From: Tidjanibacter sp.
GTDB taxonomy: Bacteria > Bacteroidota > Bacteroidia > Bacteroidales > Rikenellaceae
NCBI GenBank assembly: GCA_017936605.1
Contig: JAGBFH010000006.1
Location: 124,001-188,000, forward strand
Length of the DNA: 64,000 bases
Direction: 5' to 3'
Numbering within the stretch: position 1 is the stretch's first letter; each line of letters opens with the position of its first letter. The translations under genes were made by a program, and so were the position numbers. Of the stretch, positions 40,781 to 48,283 are shown one piece after another. The notes beneath the pieces are model-generated. The model was not told the origin of the DNA, made no database searches, and saw only the letters and a list, made by a program, of their open reading frames with translations.

Positions 40781-41155
40781 ATGGCAACGAAATTTTATAA
40801 GTGTAACCATTGTGGCAATGTGATAGTTAAGGCTGTAGACGGTGGCGTAGTGCCCTTCTGCTGTGGCGAGAAGATGACCGAGTTGGTAGCTAATACCCAG
40901 GAGATGGGCGGCGAGAAGCACCTGCCTGTAGTTGAGAAGGTGGACGATTGCAAGATTCGTATCAAAGTGGGCAGCGTTGAGCACCCTATGCTCCCCGAGC
41001 ACCACATCTCGTTTGTCTATGTTGAGTTTGAGGATGGCGGCCTGAGGATTGACCTCAAGGATAAACCCGTTGCAGAGGTGTGCGTTTGTGGTCGCAAGCC
41101 CGTGGCGGTCTATGAGTACTGCAACATCCACGGCCTCTGGAAGACCGAGCTCTAA
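40781..41155 (+). CDS. Desulfoferrodoxin / superoxide reductase
   Basis: The 124-residue protein has both iron sites of 2Fe-SOR. The desulforedoxin centre is C8, C11, C27, C28. The catalytic centre is H47, H68, H74, H117 and C114 (CNIHGLW). It reduces superoxide to peroxide without releasing oxygen, a typical defence of anaerobes. An ATG two codons upstream (40775) is possible, but MATKFYKC is the usual family start. It has its own promoter and terminator. Confidence 0.95.
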   Translation: MATKFYKCNHCGNVIVKAVDGGVVPFCCGEKMTELVANTQEMGGEKHLPVVEKVDDCKIRIKVGSVEHPMLPEHHISFVYVEFEDGGLRIDLKDKPVAEVCVCGRKPVAVYEYCNIHGLWKTEL

Positions 41156-41180
41156 CGGAGGGGCGCGCAATATGAAACAA

Positions 41181-41210
41181 AAAAAGGACTGCAATTTTGC
41201 AGTCCTTTTT
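41181..41210. terminator. Bidirectional terminator superoxide reductase / tRNA-Met
   Basis: AAAAAGGACTGCAA pairs with TTGCAGTCCTTTTT. It ends 3 bp before the minus-strand tRNA's 3' end, so it serves both transcripts. Confidence 0.92.
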
Positions 41211-41213
41211 CGT

Positions 41214-41290
41214 TGGTAGCGAGACCCAGGATTGAACTGGGGACCTCATGATTATGAATCATGCGCTCTAACCAGCTGAGCTATCTCGCC
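41214..41290 (-). tRNA. tRNA-Met (CAU), elongator type
   Basis: Read on the minus strand: acceptor GGCGAGA with TCTCGCT, D arm GCTC/GAGC, anticodon loop TTCATAA, T-loop TTCAATC, and an encoded CCA. Elongator Met rather than initiator, since the acceptor begins with a G-U closing pair and the anticodon stem lacks the GGG run of fMet. Confidence 0.88.
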
Positions 41291-41310
41291 GCGCTTGCTG
41301 AAAAGCGATG

Positions 41311-41341
41311 CAAAGATAAGCGTTTATTTTTTCCTCGCAAA
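41311..41341 (-). promoter_or_regulatory. Promoter of tRNA-Met
   Basis: On the minus strand: TTTG (41341-41338), 19 bp, TATCTTTG (41318-41311): complete match. Confidence 0.85.
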
Positions 41342-41390
41342 CTTTTTTGAGGTATTTTTTTTGCATAGGGGTAAGAAAAATGGTTTAGGT

Positions 41391-42071
41391 ATGAAAAATA
41401 GTCGCTCACAACATCTCGCCCACACCCTCGATGGGGTGGCAATCATCGCAAGTGTCCTCCTTCTGGTGTCGCTCTCGCTCGACATCGTCACCCGCAAGAC
41501 CTACATTCTCTCCTCGGGGGTGGAGGAGTTGCAGCTTGTGGTCTGTATGGTTTTCGTTATGGACTTCGTGGTGCAGACGATGGTCGCCCGCGAGCCTAAG
41601 CGATTCTTCACCCGCAACATCCTCTTGCTCTTGGTGTCGATACCCTATTTGAATATGCTCCATTGGGGCGGTGCGGAGCTGCCCAAGGGACTCTATATAT
41701 TGCTCAAGTGCCTGCCGTTGGTGCGCGGCGGGGTGGGCATCTATCAGCTCGTGAGGTTGGTGGCACCGAGCCGTGTGAGCGCCATCCTGTGGAGTTATAT
41801 CTCGATGATTGTGCTTCTAACATACCTCTCGTCCCTCATCTTCTATGCCTATGAGGAGGGTGTGAATAGGTCCATTGTGGACTTTGGCTCGGCGCTGTGG
41901 TGGGCGGGGCTGAATGTGACCACCGTGGGGGCTCCTATGTTTGCGGTGACTACTGTGGGCAAGGCGCTCACTGTTATGCTCCCCGGACTCGGGATGGTTC
42001 TCTTCCCGCTCCTGACGGTCTATGTGACCCACATCGTGCAGCTGCCCCGCAAAGAAAAACGGCCCGCCTAA
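41391..42071 (+). CDS. Ion-channel-like membrane protein with atypical filter
   Basis: The 226-residue protein has four hydrophobic segments resembling S1-S4 (about 18-135), then S5, a pore loop and S6. The filter region reads NVTTVGAPMFAV in place of the TVGYG of potassium channels, so selectivity is uncertain. There is no regulatory domain after S6; the chain ends in a short basic tail (PRKEKRPA). The start at 41391 is chosen because the upstream frame overlaps the divergent tRNA promoter. Confidence 0.75.
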   Translation: MKNSRSQHLAHTLDGVAIIASVLLLVSLSLDIVTRKTYILSSGVEELQLVVCMVFVMDFVVQTMVAREPKRFFTRNILLLLVSIPYLNMLHWGGAELPKGLYILLKCLPLVRGGVGIYQLVRLVAPSRVSAILWSYISMIVLLTYLSSLIFYAYEEGVNRSIVDFGSALWWAGLNVTTVGAPMFAVTTVGKALTVMLPGLGMVLFPLLTVYVTHIVQLPRKEKRPA

Positions 42072-42085
42072 AGTGGGCGGGCCGT
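42058..42085. terminator. Hairpin between convergent channel gene and yebC
   Basis: ACGGCCCGCC pairs with GGGCGGGCCGT and overlaps the channel gene's stop codon. It has no long T-run on the plus strand; weak A/T flank on both sides. Confidence 0.6.
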
Positions 42086-42113
42086 CTAAAGCGGTTGAGA
42101 GTGGAGTGGGGGA

Positions 42114-42842
42114 TTACTCCTCAGCCTCCTCTGCCATAGTGGTGTAGACATTGGTCACATCGTCATCATCCTCGAGTTTCTCGATGAGTTTGTTGATGGC
42201 CTCACGCTGCTCGGCATTCACCTCCTTGGTGTCGGTGGGGATGCGTACGAACTCACCGCTGACGATCTCCATATTGTGCTCGTCGAGGTAGTTCTGGATA
42301 GCGCCGAAGGCCTCATACTTGGCGTAGATGTTGATGATGTTCTCGTCGTCAACGAAGAGCTCGGTCATATCGAGGTCGATGAGCTCCAACTCCAACTCGT
42401 CGATGTCGATGCCATCCTTCATTGCGGTCTTGAATACGCACAAGTGGTCGAACATAAAGGTCACGCTACCGCTGGTGCCGAGGGTGCCGCCGCACTTGTT
42501 GAAGTAGCTGCGAACATTGGCCACGGTGCGGGTGGTGTTGTCGGTAGCGGTCTCCACGAGCACAGCGATACCGTGGGGGCCGTAGCCCTCATATACCATC
42601 TCCTTGTAGTCCGAGGTGTCCTTGGAGATAGCGCGCTTGATGGCCCTCTCCACATTCTCTTTGGGCATATTCTCTGCCTTTGCGTTCTGCAGGAGGACGC
42701 GCAGACGGGTGTTACCCGAGGGGTCGGGACCGCCGGCCTTTACAGCAATCTCAATCTCCTTACCGATTTTAGTAAATGTGCGGGCCATATTGCCCCAGCG
42801 TTTTAGTTTTCGCGCTTTGCGATACTCAAATGCCCTTCCCAT
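42114..42842 (-). CDS. YebC/PmpR family protein
   Basis: The 242-residue protein has the YebC/TACO1 pattern: FEYRKARKLKRWGNMARTFTKIGKEI at the start, AKAENMPKENVERAIKRA, and MVYEGYGPHGIAVLVE. Family members act as transcription regulators or aid translation of proline stretches on the ribosome. The start at 42842 gives MGRAFEYRK, as in relatives; a longer frame upstream is unsupported. No clear -7 box is seen. Confidence 0.93.
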   Translation of the reverse strand: MGRAFEYRKARKLKRWGNMARTFTKIGKEIEIAVKAGGPDPSGNTRLRVLLQNAKAENMPKENVERAIKRAISKDTSDYKEMVYEGYGPHGIAVLVETATDNTTRTVANVRSYFNKCGGTLGTSGSVTFMFDHLCVFKTAMKDGIDIDELELELIDLDMTELFVDDENIINIYAKYEAFGAIQNYLDEHNMEIVSGEFVRIPTDTKEVNAEQREAINKLIEKLEDDDDVTNVYTTMAEEAEE

Positions 42843-43302
42843 AAGTTGTAGTTCTATTATTGGTCTCAGTGCAGCGTTCCCGTCGATACTTCTTTGCTTC
42901 TCGTCGCAGGCAGCAAAGCCGCTTTGTTGTTCTTCCCCCACCTCCTAAATCCCCCGCCTCGGGCGGTGGAGTTGGTCGGCAGAGCCGATGGGGAGTGCTG
43001 TCTGATACCGTGTTTGTTAATTAATATAATTCAAAGTGCGCAAAAATAAGGAATTAAATTGAAAGTTGAAAATAAAGTTTTAGGAAAAAATGGGGAGTCT
43101 TCCTTAAAGACCTTAAAGACCCTAAAGACCTTGATGTCACTAAACTCCTTAAATTCTCCTAATTCCCCTCTAATAATTTTGCATTTTGAATTTTCGTTCT
43201 GCCCTTTTAGCCTTGCCCTCCCCTAAGTTAGGGGAGGGTGCCCTTTAGGGCGGGAGAGGTCTGTCAGCTCTCAGCTCTCAACTGTAACTCTCAACTCTCA
43301 TT
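42843..43302. repeat. Mosaic spacer upstream of tsaC
   Basis: No gene was seen. AT-rich DNA (43010-43090) is followed by an array of CCTTAAAGA-type 9-mers (43099-43132), a core with ACTAAACTCCTTAAA, and a family C segment in minus orientation (43205-43268). The latter has hairpin CCCTCCCCTAA/TTAGGGGAGGG and GGCGGGAGAGGTCTGTC. CTCTCAACT-type repeats lie up to the tsaC promoter. Confidence 0.8.
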
Positions 43303-43335
43303 TTTGCATTTTTCCGCCGAAAAGCCCTATCTTTG
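43303..43335 (+). promoter_or_regulatory. Promoter of tsaC
   Basis: TTTG (43303-43306), 21 bp, TATCTTTG (43328-43335). Confidence 0.75.
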
Positions 43336-43366
43336 CAAGTGATACCCAAAATAGACAAAGTAGACT

Positions 43367-43927
43367 ATGCAAGAAGAAGTAAATAGGGCAGTGGAGGTGC
43401 TCCGCAGAGGGGGCATAATTCTCTATCCCACCGATACCGTTTGGGGTATCGGCTGCGATGCGACCAATCCGGAGGCTGTGGAGCGCATCTATCGCCTCAA
43501 GGGGTCGGTCAATAAGAAAGGTATGATTGTGCTGCTGGATACGCCCGCAGCCGTTGGTAAATATATCCGCCGAGTGCCCGAGGTGGCTTACGACCTTATG
43601 GAGCTTACCGACAAGCCCCTGACGCTCATCCTCGATGGTGCGGTGGGTGTGGCCGAGAACCTCATCCCTGAGGAGGGGTCGCTTGCTGTCCGCGTACCCG
43701 ACCATGACTTTTGTCGCCGAGTGGTGGGCAAACTGCGCAGGCCCTTGGTTTCCACCTCGGCAAACTTCTCGGGTGAGCCTACGCCTGTGAAATTCAGCGA
43801 TATAGTAGACGGAATAAAGGAGGGTGTGGATATGGTCGTAAGTCCCCAGTTTGAGGGTAACCCCACTCGCCAAGCCTCCTCGATAATGATGATTAAGGAG
43901 GACGGAGAGTTCAAAATTTTGCGATAG
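43367..43927 (+). CDS. tsaC: Threonylcarbamoyl-AMP synthase
   Basis: The 186-residue protein of the YrdC/Sua5 family lacks the Sua5 C-terminal domain, so it is TsaC-type. Motifs: GGIILYPTDTVWGIGCDA, KKGMIVLL, SLAVRVPDHDFC and RPLVSTSANFSG. It makes the threonylcarbamoyl-adenylate used for t6A modification of ANN-reading tRNAs. It is followed after 6 bp by a thioesterase gene. Confidence 0.95.
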   Translation: MQEEVNRAVEVLRRGGIILYPTDTVWGIGCDATNPEAVERIYRLKGSVNKKGMIVLLDTPAAVGKYIRRVPEVAYDLMELTDKPLTLILDGAVGVAENLIPEEGSLAVRVPDHDFCRRVVGKLRRPLVSTSANFSGEPTPVKFSDIVDGIKEGVDMVVSPQFEGNPTRQASSIMMIKEDGEFKILR

Positions 43928-43933
43928 GAGAAG

Positions 43934-44335
43934 ATGAAGATTACAACAGAGATACAACAGCGATTTGCCGATGCCGACACCCTCGGCCACATCAACAACA
44001 TCCATTTGCAGGAGTATTTCGACCTGGGCAAGATGGAACTCTACGCCACACTTCTGGGTAGCCGAATAGATTGGCGCGGAGTGAATCTGGTGCTGGTGAG
44101 CATCAAGACCGATATGATGCGCCAGACCCGCCTGGGTGACGATATTATTGTGGAGTCGTGGGTGGAGAAGATAGGAACAAAGAGTATGACCGTTCACCAG
44201 AGGCTCGTCAATAGGACCGATGGGGAGGCCAATGCCGAGTGCAGCACAGTGGTTGTCTGCTTCGACTTCGCCTCGCAGCGAGCTATCCCCTTCCCCGATG
44301 AGTGGAGGGCTATTTTGGAAAACTCTATAGAGTAG
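43934..44335 (+). CDS. 4HBT-type acyl-CoA thioesterase
   Basis: This 133-residue hotdog-fold protein has the 4HBT pattern, with the catalytic aspartate region ADADTLGHINNIHLQEYFD (about 12-30). It would hydrolyse an acyl- or aroyl-CoA thioester; the substrate is unknown. Co-transcribed with tsaC. Confidence 0.88.
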   Translation: MKITTEIQQRFADADTLGHINNIHLQEYFDLGKMELYATLLGSRIDWRGVNLVLVSIKTDMMRQTRLGDDIIVESWVEKIGTKSMTVHQRLVNRTDGEANAECSTVVVCFDFASQRAIPFPDEWRAILENSIE

Positions 44336-44340
44336 CGCGT

Positions 44341-44440
44341 GCATCTCGCGGGTGAATCTTGCACCAAATTTCAAAGGTGGCTTCCTCATTTGCGCCAAGC
44401 AAACTGCGGAGCCACCTTCTTATTTCGCACAAAATTCCGC
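44341..44440 (+). repeat. Palindromic repeat, family B copy 2
   Basis: Nearly identical to 20583-20682: CATCTCGCGGGTGAAT(C/T)TTG, stem AAGGTGGCTTC/GAGCCACCTT, and CACAAAATTCC. It starts right after the thioesterase stop. The outer arms are not complementary here. Confidence 0.85.
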
Positions 44441-44586
44441 ATTCGCGGAATGAGTATAGACAATCCCTCCAAACCTCCCTTTGAAAAGGGAGGCTTGGTC
44501 AAGGGCAAGCCCTTGATAGGCACATTGTTCAACGGTGCTGGCGAATTATGGTGGTCGACCGCAACCGACTACCGACGACTGATAAC
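44441..44586. other. Spacer between family B repeat and the S4 protein gene
   Basis: No gene. A hairpin CCTCCCTTTG/AAAAGGGAGG (44474-44491) and CGACCGCAACCGACTACCG-type short repeats are visible. Confidence 0.5.
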
Positions 44587-44964
44587 TCAAAACTTATCCC
44601 ATAGGGCGTCGAGGTCGCGGCGCTCTTTTTTTGTTGGGCGGCCGGTGCCGCGCTCACGAGTGATGAAAATGGTCTCCTTGGGCGGGTTGAGCTTGGCCAT
44701 CTCCTCCTCGGGGGTGAGGTCGAGGCAGTAGGTGGGCACATCCTTGGCGGGCAGTCGGCGCTCCACAATGCCCACTACCTTGTAGGTGAAACGCATCACG
44801 GGTACCTTCTTGACGGTCAGCAAATCACCCTCCTTTACCTCCTTTGATGGTTTAGCTTCGCTACCATTGATTGTCACCTTGCCTGTGCGGCAGGCCTCGG
44901 CGGCATCGCTGCGAGTTTTGAAAATCCTTACGGCCCAGAGCCATTTATCTATTCGAGTTTGCAT
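44587..44964 (-). CDS. S4-domain RNA-binding protein (Hsp15-like)
   Basis: The 125-residue protein has an N-terminal S4 domain: MQTRIDKWLWAVRIFKTRSDAAEACRTGKVTINGSEAKPS. The basic C-terminal tail resembles HslR/Hsp15, which binds free 50S subunits carrying stalled nascent chains. The start at 44964 opens the S4 domain; the longer frame runs into the divergent promoter. Divergent from the GtrA-like gene. Confidence 0.9.
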   Translation of the reverse strand: MQTRIDKWLWAVRIFKTRSDAAEACRTGKVTINGSEAKPSKEVKEGDLLTVKKVPVMRFTYKVVGIVERRLPAKDVPTYCLDLTPEEEMAKLNPPKETIFITRERGTGRPTKKERRDLDALWDKF

Positions 44965-45004
44965 ATATTGGTCATTAATTTCTCGAAAAATACAAAAAAA
45001 TCCG

Positions 45005-45012
45005 TAACTTTG
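45005..45012 (+). promoter_or_regulatory. -7 box of GtrA-like gene (TAACTTTG)
   Basis: TAnnTTTG match 20 bp upstream of the ATG at 45033. Confidence 0.55.
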
Positions 45013-45032
45013 CACAAATCGACACCTAAAAA

Positions 45033-45548
45033 ATGAGCGCAAACACGAAACATAAGACCCGCAAGGAGCTTGCGACCATCTGGCGCTACGGCCTCGGAAG
45101 CACCATCTCCTACCTAATCAACCTGTTGATTATATGGATAATGACCGACCTGCTCGGGGTCCATTATCTGCTCTCGAGCATTGTGGGCTACGCCTCCATT
45201 GTGATTACCTCCTACATCTTCTCGGTGACCTGGATTTTCACCGAGCGTAAGATTGCCTCGAGGGGTAAGGAGTTCATCGCTTTCACACTCATCACAGTCT
45301 TTGCGATTCTTATGAATCTGGTCTCGATGTGGTTCTTCACCGACTACCTCGGCTGGTACTACATCATCTCCAACATCACGACCAACTTCCTGGCCACCAT
45401 CTGGGGCTATGTACCCAAGAAGATTTTTCTCTTCAGCAGCAAGAAACAGAAGGTGGAGTATGAGGTGGAGGATATTCTGCCGAGCCTCGATGACCCCGAT
45501 GATTTGCCCACCCCCTTCATCTATGAGGACGAGTTGGAACAAGACTAA
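45033..45548 (+). CDS. GtrA family membrane protein with acidic tail
   Basis: The 171-residue protein has four membrane segments (about 15-130) with the GtrA pattern (RYGLGSTISYLINLLIIWIM ... VGYASIVITSYIFSVTWIF). An acidic C-terminal tail of about 35 residues (YEVEDILPSLDDPDDLP) is unusual for the family. The role in polyprenyl-sugar handling is inferred from the family only. 26 bp upstream of galM on the same strand. Confidence 0.82.
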   Translation: MSANTKHKTRKELATIWRYGLGSTISYLINLLIIWIMTDLLGVHYLLSSIVGYASIVITSYIFSVTWIFTERKIASRGKEFIAFTLITVFAILMNLVSMWFFTDYLGWYYIISNITTNFLATIWGYVPKKIFLFSSKKQKVEYEVEDILPSLDDPDDLPTPFIYEDELEQD

Positions 45549-45574
45549 TACACATAAAAATATAATAGAACTCT

Positions 45575-46627
45575 ATGGATATCGAACAGAAAGTGGCTGG
45601 TTTTACCCCCGAGGGTGACGCTGTGGTGGTCTACACGATGCGCAACTCCAAGGGCTACGAGGTGGAACTTTGCAATATGGGTGCCGCGATTGTGGCGGTG
45701 AGAGTGCCCGATAGGAGTGGCACAGTGGGTGATGTGGCTCTGGGCTACGAGAATCGTATGGACTACATAACCGAGGGTCCCTGTATGGGTAAGGTCCCTG
45801 GTCGCTATGCCAACCGCATCGCCAAGGGCCACTTCGAGCTCGACGGCAAGGAGTATCACTTGGCTATCAACAATGGCCCCAATGCGCTCCACGGAGGCCC
45901 TACGGGCTTCCATAAGAGCCTCTGGGAGGGCCGCGTGGAGGAGAATAGGGTGGTGTTTGCCATCGACTCGCCCGATGGCCACGAGGGCTACCCGAGCGAC
46001 CTCTATGTGGAGGCTGTCTATGATTGGGATGACGACAACCGCCTGGAACTGACCCTCTTGGCACAGACCAATGGCGTAACCGTCATAAACCTCACAAACC
46101 ACGCCTACTTCAACCTGAAGGGTGCAGGCGAGGGTACGATTAAGGACCATCTGCTCAGTCTTAACGCCTCGCACTATCTTCCCACCGACCAGACTCTTGT
46201 GCCCACGGGCGAACTACGCTCGGTGGAGGGCACTCCTATGGATTTCCGCACCGCCAAACCCATCGGGCGCGATATGGACGAGCAGTTCGATGCACTGCTG
46301 TTTGGCAAGGGCTACGACAACTGCTGGCCTATTGACGGTTTCGAGGCGGGCAAGATTCAGCAGGCCGCGCTCCTCTCGGAGCCCACTACGGGCCGCACTC
46401 TGAGGGTCCTGACCGACCAACCCGCTGTGCAGGTCTACACGGGCAACTGGCTCTCGGGCTGCCCTATGGGTAAGGGCGGCAAACGCTACGAGGACTACTC
46501 GGGCGTGGCCATTGAGTGCCAGGGCTACCCCGACGCGCCCAATAAACCCCACTTCCCCTCTCAGGTGCTACGCAAGGGCGAGAGGTACGAACGCCACATC
46601 ATCTTTGAGTTTGGGGTGGAGGAGTAG
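45575..46627 (+). CDS. galM: Aldose 1-epimerase
   Basis: The 350-residue galactose mutarotase has catalytic histidines in NNGPNALHGGPTGFHKSLW and LTNHAYFNL, and the glutamate base in GVAIECQGYPDAPN. It interconverts alpha and beta anomers of aldoses. No Leloir genes adjoin. Confidence 0.95.
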   Translation: MDIEQKVAGFTPEGDAVVVYTMRNSKGYEVELCNMGAAIVAVRVPDRSGTVGDVALGYENRMDYITEGPCMGKVPGRYANRIAKGHFELDGKEYHLAINNGPNALHGGPTGFHKSLWEGRVEENRVVFAIDSPDGHEGYPSDLYVEAVYDWDDDNRLELTLLAQTNGVTVINLTNHAYFNLKGAGEGTIKDHLLSLNASHYLPTDQTLVPTGELRSVEGTPMDFRTAKPIGRDMDEQFDALLFGKGYDNCWPIDGFEAGKIQQAALLSEPTTGRTLRVLTDQPAVQVYTGNWLSGCPMGKGGKRYEDYSGVAIECQGYPDAPNKPHFPSQVLRKGERYERHIIFEFGVEE

Positions 46628-46655
46628 TTCCGATTGGGGCTTTGTAAATTGTTAA

Positions 46656-46705
46656 TAACTCTTCCCCAGCGGGCTTGGAAAGTCGGCGGGGAAGAGTTAA
46701 TTTTG
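46656..46705 (+). terminator. galM terminator overlapping the tdk -7 box
   Basis: TAACTCTTCCCC (46656-46667) pairs with GGGGAAGAGTTA (46688-46699), followed by ATTTTG. The 3' arm runs into TAATTTTG (46698-46705), which is itself a TAnnTTTG -7 box 46 bp before the tdk ATG. Confidence 0.7.
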
Positions 46706-46751
46706 CGCAGACAAAACAACAAATGTATAACACTAACCAGATAATATTTCT

Positions 46752-47330
46752 ATGTTTCTTGAGGCAAGTAAACCCGGATGGATTGAGGTGATTTGTGGCT
46801 CGATGTTCTCGGGCAAAACCGAGGAGCTCATACGCCGTATGCGTCGCGCACTCTTTGCAAATCAGCGAGTTGAGATTTTCAAACCACAGATTGATGTGCG
46901 CTACTCGGTCGACGAGGTGGTGTCGCACAACTCCAACGCTATCCCCTCCACGCCCGTTGAGTCCTCCTCGCAGATTCTGCTGATGGCCACCGAGGTGGAT
47001 GTTGTAGGCATCGACGAGGCACAGTTCTTTGACGAGGGTATCGTGGATGTGTGTATGCAGCTCGCCAACCGTGGTGTGAGGGTCATCGTTGCGGGCCTCG
47101 ATATGGACTACCTTGGCAAACCCTTCGGCCCTATGCCTATGCTTATGGCCAAGGCCGAGCTGGTGGATAAGGTCCACGCCATCTGTGTTCGTTGCGGCAA
47201 TATCGCCCACCACTCCCACCGCCTGACCAAGAACGACAAACTCGTGGTCCTGGGCGAGAAGGATACCTACGAGCCCATCTGCCGCCACTGCTTCAATAAA
47301 CTGATGGCCGAGGAGGCCGCCGAGGCATAG
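46752..47330 (+). CDS. tdk: Thymidine kinase
   Basis: This 192-residue type II thymidine kinase has P-loop [20 protein letters not shown] (Walker B-like), the lid [16 protein letters not shown], and zinc cysteines in CVRCGN and CRHC. It salvages thymidine to dTMP. Confidence 0.96.
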   Translation: MFLEASKPGWIEVICGSMFSGKTEELIRRMRRALFANQRVEIFKPQIDVRYSVDEVVSHNSNAIPSTPVESSSQILLMATEVDVVGIDEAQFFDEGIVDVCMQLANRGVRVIVAGLDMDYLGKPFGPMPMLMAKAELVDKVHAICVRCGNIAHHSHRLTKNDKLVVLGEKDTYEPICRHCFNKLMAEEAAEA

Positions 47331-47363
47331 CGAAACAACCAACAACTCTTTGTTGCGAGTATC

Positions 47364-47395
47364 CAAGGAGTTGCATAATCAAGGAGTTGCATAAT
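47364..47395 (+). repeat. 16-bp tandem duplication
   Basis: CAAGGAGTTGCATAAT occurs twice in direct tandem (47364-47379 and 47380-47395), in the tdk 3' region. Confidence 0.9.
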
Positions 47396-47398
47396 AAC

Positions 47399-47438
47399 AA
47401 AAGTCCCTCCGCAAGAAGATGCGGAGGGACTTTTTTTG
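47399..47438. terminator. Terminator between tdk and DUF4294 gene
   Basis: AAAAGTCCCTCCGC pairs with GCGGAGGGACTTTT, followed by TTT. The flanking genes converge, so it is bidirectional. Confidence 0.92.
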
Positions 47439-47450
47439 TCTGCTAAAGCT

Positions 47451-48083
47451 CTATATTAGGCCGGCCTCGTAGAGGATGATGATTTGTTCGATTAGTTTGT
47501 CTTCGCCCTGGGAGGGGTCGTACTCCTGTTTCAGGTTGGCCCTGAAGATGCGGGCGATGGTGTTCCAGAACTTGGCCGCAAATTTACCCCTGAACTCCTC
47601 GACTATCTGGTAGCCGGTGCGGTTAGTTTCGCGGTCGATAAGGCGCAGCAGGATTTTTCCCTGCGTGAAGGTCATATCCTCAAGGATGGGGGTGTAGCGC
47701 TTGACGAGCTCTTTCTCAAGATTCTTGGTTATGCGGTCGCGCTCCTTGTCGGAAGAGGCCGCGGCAAGCTGCTCGTTGAGCTCTCTGAAGAGGTTGCGGG
47801 CATCAACGGCATAGGGGTAGACCGCCTTCACATTGCGTATGAGTTTGCGCTGGCGTTTGATGTGGCCGATGTTGCCGTAGACAATCACATTCGACACCTG
47901 GAAGACATAGGTCGTGTCGCCCGTCTTGGGGTCCACCTCGGTGCCCTTGAGGAATCCCGCACGGTAGCGCGAGTAGGGGTAGTTGTATGTTTGGTCGGCC
48001 TCTTGGGTGCGAGAGGTGCTCTGCGCGGCGACCTCGGTCACTACGCACATTATCATTAATAGGTATATTAAGCATCTCTTCAC
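47451..48083 (-). CDS. DUF4294 family exported protein
   Basis: The 210-residue protein has a signal peptide (KRCLIYLLMIMCVVTEVAAQ) followed by a helical, charged region (RKLIRNVKAVYPYAVDARNLFRELNEQL ... FTQGKILLRLIDRETNRTGY). This matches the Bacteroidetes family DUF4294 of unknown function. The start is GTG at 48083; the -7 box (TATATTTG, minus, 48095-48088) ends 4 nt before it, so the mRNA may be leaderless. An internal ATG ten codons in would lose the basic end of the signal peptide. Confidence 0.78.
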   Translation of the reverse strand: MKRCLIYLLMIMCVVTEVAAQSTSRTQEADQTYNYPYSRYRAGFLKGTEVDPKTGDTTYVFQVSNVIVYGNIGHIKRQRKLIRNVKAVYPYAVDARNLFRELNEQLAAASSDKERDRITKNLEKELVKRYTPILEDMTFTQGKILLRLIDRETNRTGYQIVEEFRGKFAAKFWNTIARIFRANLKQEYDPSQGEDKLIEQIIILYEAGLI

Positions 48084-48206
48084 GGCTCAAATATAACGAA
48101 AAAAATCCGAAAATTATTTTGTTCCCTTTGGCTGGCACTTCCAAATTGTGAAAAATGTGATAGTAAATAATTTAGTGGAGTTTCTAAAAAAATTGAAAAA
48201 TTGTTG

Positions 48207-48214
48207 TACTTTTG
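48207..48214 (+). promoter_or_regulatory. -7 box of the phosphofructokinase gene (TACTTTTG)
   Basis: TAnnTTTG match 69 bp upstream of the ATG at 48284. Confidence 0.55.
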
Positions 48215-48283
48215 TGTGCCCAATGCCTCGGAGTGGGGTGGTGGGCTTGGTTAGCACAGGTTGAACATTAAACATAAAAATCT

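Noticed and set aside
47339..47395. 16-bp tandem repeat in the tdk 3' region as an attachment site
   Set aside because: Direct tandem copies without an element between them, no integrase and no tRNA nearby; most likely a slippage duplication.
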